Shown here: piece after piece, positions 5,664-7,901 of the stretch
Layout: each line of letters starts with the position of its first letter
Numbering within the stretch: position 1 is the stretch's first letter
Program-made: the position numbers and the translations under genes
Source of the DNA: Deltaproteobacteria bacterium
GTDB lineage: Bacteria > Myxococcota > Polyangia > Polyangiales > B10-G4
Assembly (NCBI GenBank): GCA_019312705.1
Contig: JAFDCW010000167.1
Location: forward strand, 1-7,901
DNA: 7,901 nt
Direction: 5' to 3'
Notes under the pieces: model-generated
Told to the model about the DNA's origin: nothing
Database searches by the model: none
Seen by the model: only the letters and a program-made list of their open reading frames with translations

Positions 5664-6314
5664 TCACATGCCGCCGTCGGTCGGAGGCGTGCCGCTATCT
5701 GCGATTGGGTTGTTGTTCAAGCACTGGCGGGCGAAGCCGCCGTCGCGGTCGCAGAGCACGCGGACCGAGACCGCCCCCCCCTCCGGAAGGGGCCATACGA
5801 CGAAACGCCGAGCGTCCGCGATGCGTTCGCCGCCTCGGAGGAAGGTCACGTCTACGGTCGGATCGTCGGGGATATCTTGGCCGGCGTCCGTCGCCATCAA
5901 GAGCGGCACGTCGAGGATGAAAGCGCTCATCAGGTCGCCGGGCGTCGCGTGGGCGTCGATGTACGCCCGCTCGACGAAGACCGCGAACTCGCCGGCCCCG
6001 GTCACCCGTGTCGTGATGGTTCCGCTGAAGTGAGTCGCATCCGCCTGGGGCGCGAAGCGCTGTCCGGCGATCGACGGCCGGAGCACGATCTCGATTTGAT
6101 CCACCGCCGTCTGGACGACATCGGCCGAGTTGATCTGAAGGGTGAATGGGGCGCGCGCGGGATCACCGCAGCCGAGGCCGGCCAGGCCCATCACCAAACT
6201 CATCACCAGACTCATGCCCAGGGTCATCAGCGGGTTCATTGGCAGGCTCGTTGGTAGGCTCATTGGAAGGCTCGGGGCGACTGAAGCGTTCTTCATGGCG
6301 AGTCGACCCTTCAT
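5664..6314 (-). CDS. lipoprotein of unknown function with a repeat-built signal peptide
   Basis: 216 residues. The start is set by a 4-bp ATGA overlap with the stop of the PEGA-domain gene, implying translational coupling; an alternative ATG lies six codons in (6294-6296). The signal sequence is unusual. After MKGRLAMKNASVAP it consists of seven 4-residue repeats, SLPM SLPT SLPM NPLM TLGM SLVM SLVM (residues 15-42, DNA 6189-6272), then GLAGLGC with the probable lipid Cys at 49. The mature part (about 167 residues) appears beta-rich (FTLQINSADVVQTAVDQIEIVLRP begins it, written here in two parts: FTLQINSADVV, QTAVDQIEIVLRP). It ends in a Cys-containing tail with RQCLNNNPIADSGTPPTDGG. No family was recognised. 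The next gene begins 9 nt downstream, so the PEGA, lipoprotein and TPR genes form one tight unit at the envelope. Confidence 0.85.
   Translation of the reverse strand: MKGRLAMKNASVAPSLPMSLPTSLPMNPLMTLGMSLVMSLVMGLAGLGCGDPARAPFTLQINSADVVQTAVDQIEIVLRPSIAGQRFAPQADATHFSGTITTRVTGAGEFAVFVERAYIDAHATPGDLMSAFILDVPLLMATDAGQDIPDDPTVDVTFLRGGERIADARRFVVWPLPEGGAVSVRVLCDRDGGFARQCLNNNPIADSGTPPTDGGM
6189..6272 (-). repeat. seven 12-bp tandem repeats inside a signal-peptide coding region
   Basis: On the coding strand the units read AGCCTTCCAATG, AGCCTACCAACG, AGCCTGCCAATG, AACCCGCTGATG, ACCCTGGGCATG, AGTCTGGTGATG and AGTTTGGTGATG. Each encodes four residues of the form S-L-P/V-M. Neighbouring units are most alike, as expected from stepwise duplication. 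Because 12 is a multiple of three, gain or loss of a unit keeps the frame and only changes the length of the hydrophobic signal segment. Confidence 0.85.
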
Positions 6315-7387
6315 GGCATGATCGGCGGTACGGATACCGCTTCCAGTTGGCCGTTGCCGCCCGACGAGGCGGCGATGACGCCGATGAGTACGGCGAGGAC
6401 GACGACACCGCCGACGCCAGCCCACAACCACCACTTGGTGAGGATGCCTCCATCGTCGTCGCCCGTGCCGGTGTCGCTTCCGTTCGCTCCTCCGGCTGCT
6501 GCGGAGTCCGCACCGAGGGCGCCACCGGCGAGGGCTTCTGCCGCTGCTTGCTCGGCCGTCGGCGCGAGGTCGAAGTTCAGTCGGACATGTTGGCCTCGGG
6601 CGATGTCGACGCGCTGGCTCTGCACCAGGTATCCGGTGCGGCCGACGGTCACCGTGTGCTCGCCGGGATTGATCGCGCCCGGAGCCAGCGGACTCTCGCC
6701 GACTTCCTGCTCGTCGACGCTCACCACCGCGCCGTCCACGTTGACGGCGACGAGGAGCGTGGTGCTGCGCGGCGGCTCCGGCATCAGCGCCGCGAGCTGA
6801 CTGGTCAGAGGGGCCAGGGCTTCCGTCGGCGTCGCGATCTGGTCCCGCGGAACCTCGCCTTCGACCGTCTCGCCGCGGCTCGCACCGCTGACCGGGTCGA
6901 GCACGCCGAGGGTCACCTTCACCGGGTCCCGCGAGCGTCGGCGCTCCATCTGGATCATCACCCCGCTGATCGCCCCCGCGCCGGCGATGATGGCGCCGAG
7001 GCATGGGGCGTCGGCGCAGGCGCGGGCCGCGGCGAGCGCTTCTTCTTCGCCGAGGACCTGCACCTCGCGGCGCCGGACCAGGGGGCGGAGCTGCTCGGCG
7101 ACTGCGTCGCGGATCGCCGACGCCGCCGGGGCAGGCACGCGGTCGTTCCAGACGGGGATCACCAGCACCGGAGGAGCGGCGGCTGAGGCGGCTTCCGGGA
7201 CAGGCGTCTCGGCGGCGGCCTCGACGGGGGCCACCTCTTGGGCCGCAGCTTCGGCGGCAGCGCCTTCGGTGCCAGGGGCCGGCGGGGTCTCGGGCCCCTC
7301 GGCGGCGGGGGCGGTTGTCGGCTCTTGCTGAGCCAGCGCCAGACCGGGGACGGCCAGGGCCAGGAGCAATACGAAACAGGCTCTCAT
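6311..7387 (-). CDS. secreted PEGA-domain protein with C-terminal membrane segment
   Basis: 358 residues. Signal peptide MRACFVLLLALAVPGLALA with probable cleavage before QQ (residue 20). Residues 20-72 are a low-complexity Ala/Pro/Glu linker. Residues 73-200 form a compact alpha/beta domain (PVLVIPVW, helix DAVAEQLRPLV, VQVLGEEEALAAA, then a Cys pair C123/C129 in ACADAPCLGAIIAGAGAISG). This is a layout common in myxobacterial periplasmic proteins that precede a PEGA domain. Residues 208-274 are a PEGA domain (VAVNVDGAVVSVDEQEVG, SPLAPGAINPGEHTVTVGRTGY). After an Ala/Gly/Asp-rich linker, residues 319-340 are a hydrophobic membrane segment (WWLWAGVGGVVVLAVLIGVIAA core). It should be anchored by its C-terminus with the PEGA domain in the periplasm. 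PEGA domains are linked to surface-layer or envelope carbohydrate contexts, but ligands are mostly unknown. It is first in the tight three-gene unit and lies 66 bp after the MBL-fold gene. No strong ribosome binding site precedes the ATG. Confidence 0.88.
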   Translation of the reverse strand: MRACFVLLLALAVPGLALAQQEPTTAPAAEGPETPPAPGTEGAAAEAAAQEVAPVEAAAETPVPEAASAAAPPVLVIPVWNDRVPAPAASAIRDAVAEQLRPLVRRREVQVLGEEEALAAARACADAPCLGAIIAGAGAISGVMIQMERRRSRDPVKVTLGVLDPVSGASRGETVEGEVPRDQIATPTEALAPLTSQLAALMPEPPRSTTLLVAVNVDGAVVSVDEQEVGESPLAPGAINPGEHTVTVGRTGYLVQSQRVDIARGQHVRLNFDLAPTAEQAAAEALAGGALGADSAAAGGANGSDTGTGDDDGGILTKWWLWAGVGGVVVLAVLIGVIAASSGGNGQLEAVSVPPIMP

Positions 7388-7453
7388 GGCGGCGGAGAGT
7401 AGCGCCGCCCTTCGCCCCGGGGAAGGCCCAGACTCCAGGAAACGTCGCCGACC

Positions 7454-7901
7454 CTAGGTTCCAGCGCCTTCCGCTGCCAACTCCCGGAGGGCCTCGGAGC
7501 CTCGGCGGAAAACCGGCCATCCGTCGCCGACGATGACCGCTTCGATGCCGGCGAGCGCAGCGAGTCGCTCGATGGAAGCCTGGGCCGCGGCCGGGTCACG
7601 GAGCTTCGCGGCCGGCAGTCGGTTCAGGCGGCCCCCGCGCTGCCCCCGGACGAGGTCCCCGGTGATGAGCGTCGTATCCAAGAGGACGAGGACGAGCTCG
7701 CCGGGGGTCTTCGACCCGTGCATCTCGAGGACTTCGAGGCCCGGAACCACCTGGTCTCCGTCTCCGATCGACCGCCCTTCGGGCCAACCCAGCCCGTCAC
7801 GCTCACCGCGCGGGCCGACCAGAGCTGCACCCAAGGACTTCGCCAGTGCCACGGCGTCCCGCACGTGGTCGGTGTTCGTGACGACGATCGTCTTGGCCCC
7901 G
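7454..7901 (-). CDS. metallo-beta-lactamase-fold hydrolase, C-terminal part (runs off window)
   Basis: The frame is open to the right window edge, so the N-terminus is not visible. A GTG at 7864 in the frame is internal, since protein-like sequence continues upstream (KTIVVTNTDHVRDAVALAKS). Visible elements fit the MBL fold: TNTDHVRDA resembles the TN..H.RDA segment of Zn-hydrolase relatives, and LEMHGSKTPGELVLVLLD followed by LITGDLVRG matches the position of the GHTPGS...GD motif. The usual His of GHTPG is Lys here (SKTPGE), while the Asp of GDL is kept. The C-terminus (AVIVGDGWPVFRRGSEALREL) is also consistent with this family. The classical HxHxDH motif would lie outside the window, so metal binding cannot be judged. 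Substrate unknown. It is on the same strand as the envelope genes, 66 bp upstream of the PEGA gene, and need not be functionally linked. Confidence 0.75.
   Translation of the reverse strand, partial: GAKTIVVTNTDHVRDAVALAKSLGAALVGPRGERDGLGWPEGRSIGDGDQVVPGLEVLEMHGSKTPGELVLVLLDTTLITGDLVRGQRGGRLNRLPAAKLRDPAAAQASIERLAALAGIEAVIVGDGWPVFRRGSEALRELAAEGAGT

Noticed and set aside
7408..7430. Terminator-like inverted sequence cctt..cccc/gggg..aagg between MBL and PEGA genes
   Set aside because: The arms abut with no loop and there is no T-tract, so an RNA hairpin terminator is unlikely.
6315..7520. Upstream extension of the lipoprotein frame to a 618-residue protein
   Set aside because: The extension is Arg/Pro/Gly-rich and overlaps the PEGA gene in another frame; the ATGA overlap at 6311-6314 marks the proper start.

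Overview
The window is high-GC bacterial DNA with a protein repertoire typical of large-genome predatory or soil deltaproteobacteria (Myxococcota, perhaps the Polyangiales/Sandaracinus side). It has several lipoproteins with Cys-rich or Asp/Ser-rich regions, a PEGA-domain protein with a C-terminal membrane segment, a TPR lipoprotein and a membrane-anchored DsbA-like protein. The assignment is an inference from gene style, not from a marker gene. No rRNA, tRNA or CRISPR array was seen.

The left third (1-2606) is an accessory, rearranged region. It opens with a 48-bp sequence that recurs exactly at 2832-2879. A complete 508-residue lipoprotein gene follows on the + strand (152-1678). Behind it lie two pieces of what looks like one other Cys-rich lipoprotein gene. 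The signal peptide, linker and first Cys module are on the - strand (1681 to about 2085), and the remaining modules are on the + strand (about 2220-2606). Between them is the 5' end of an IS110-family insertion sequence: leader, strong ribosome binding site and about 14 transposase codons. The two pieces fit together at a CysCys junction as if a segment of about 0.5 kb had been inverted.

Positions 2607-3027 carry no convincing gene. They hold an array of AGAGATC-headed repeats, including a 40-bp unit repeated in tandem, and the second copy of the 48-bp repeat.

The right part (3028-7901) is orderly and entirely on the - strand. In transcription order it has: the C-terminal part of a metallo-beta-lactamase-fold protein running off the window edge; a secreted PEGA-domain protein; a lipoprotein whose start overlaps the PEGA stop by 4 bp; a TPR lipoprotein starting 9 nt later; and, after 119 bp, a membrane-anchored DsbA-family thioredoxin-fold protein. 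The PEGA, lipoprotein and TPR genes are almost certainly co-transcribed and act at the cell envelope; the process they serve cannot be read from sequence. The DsbA-like protein may assist folding of Cys-containing exported proteins such as those encoded here.
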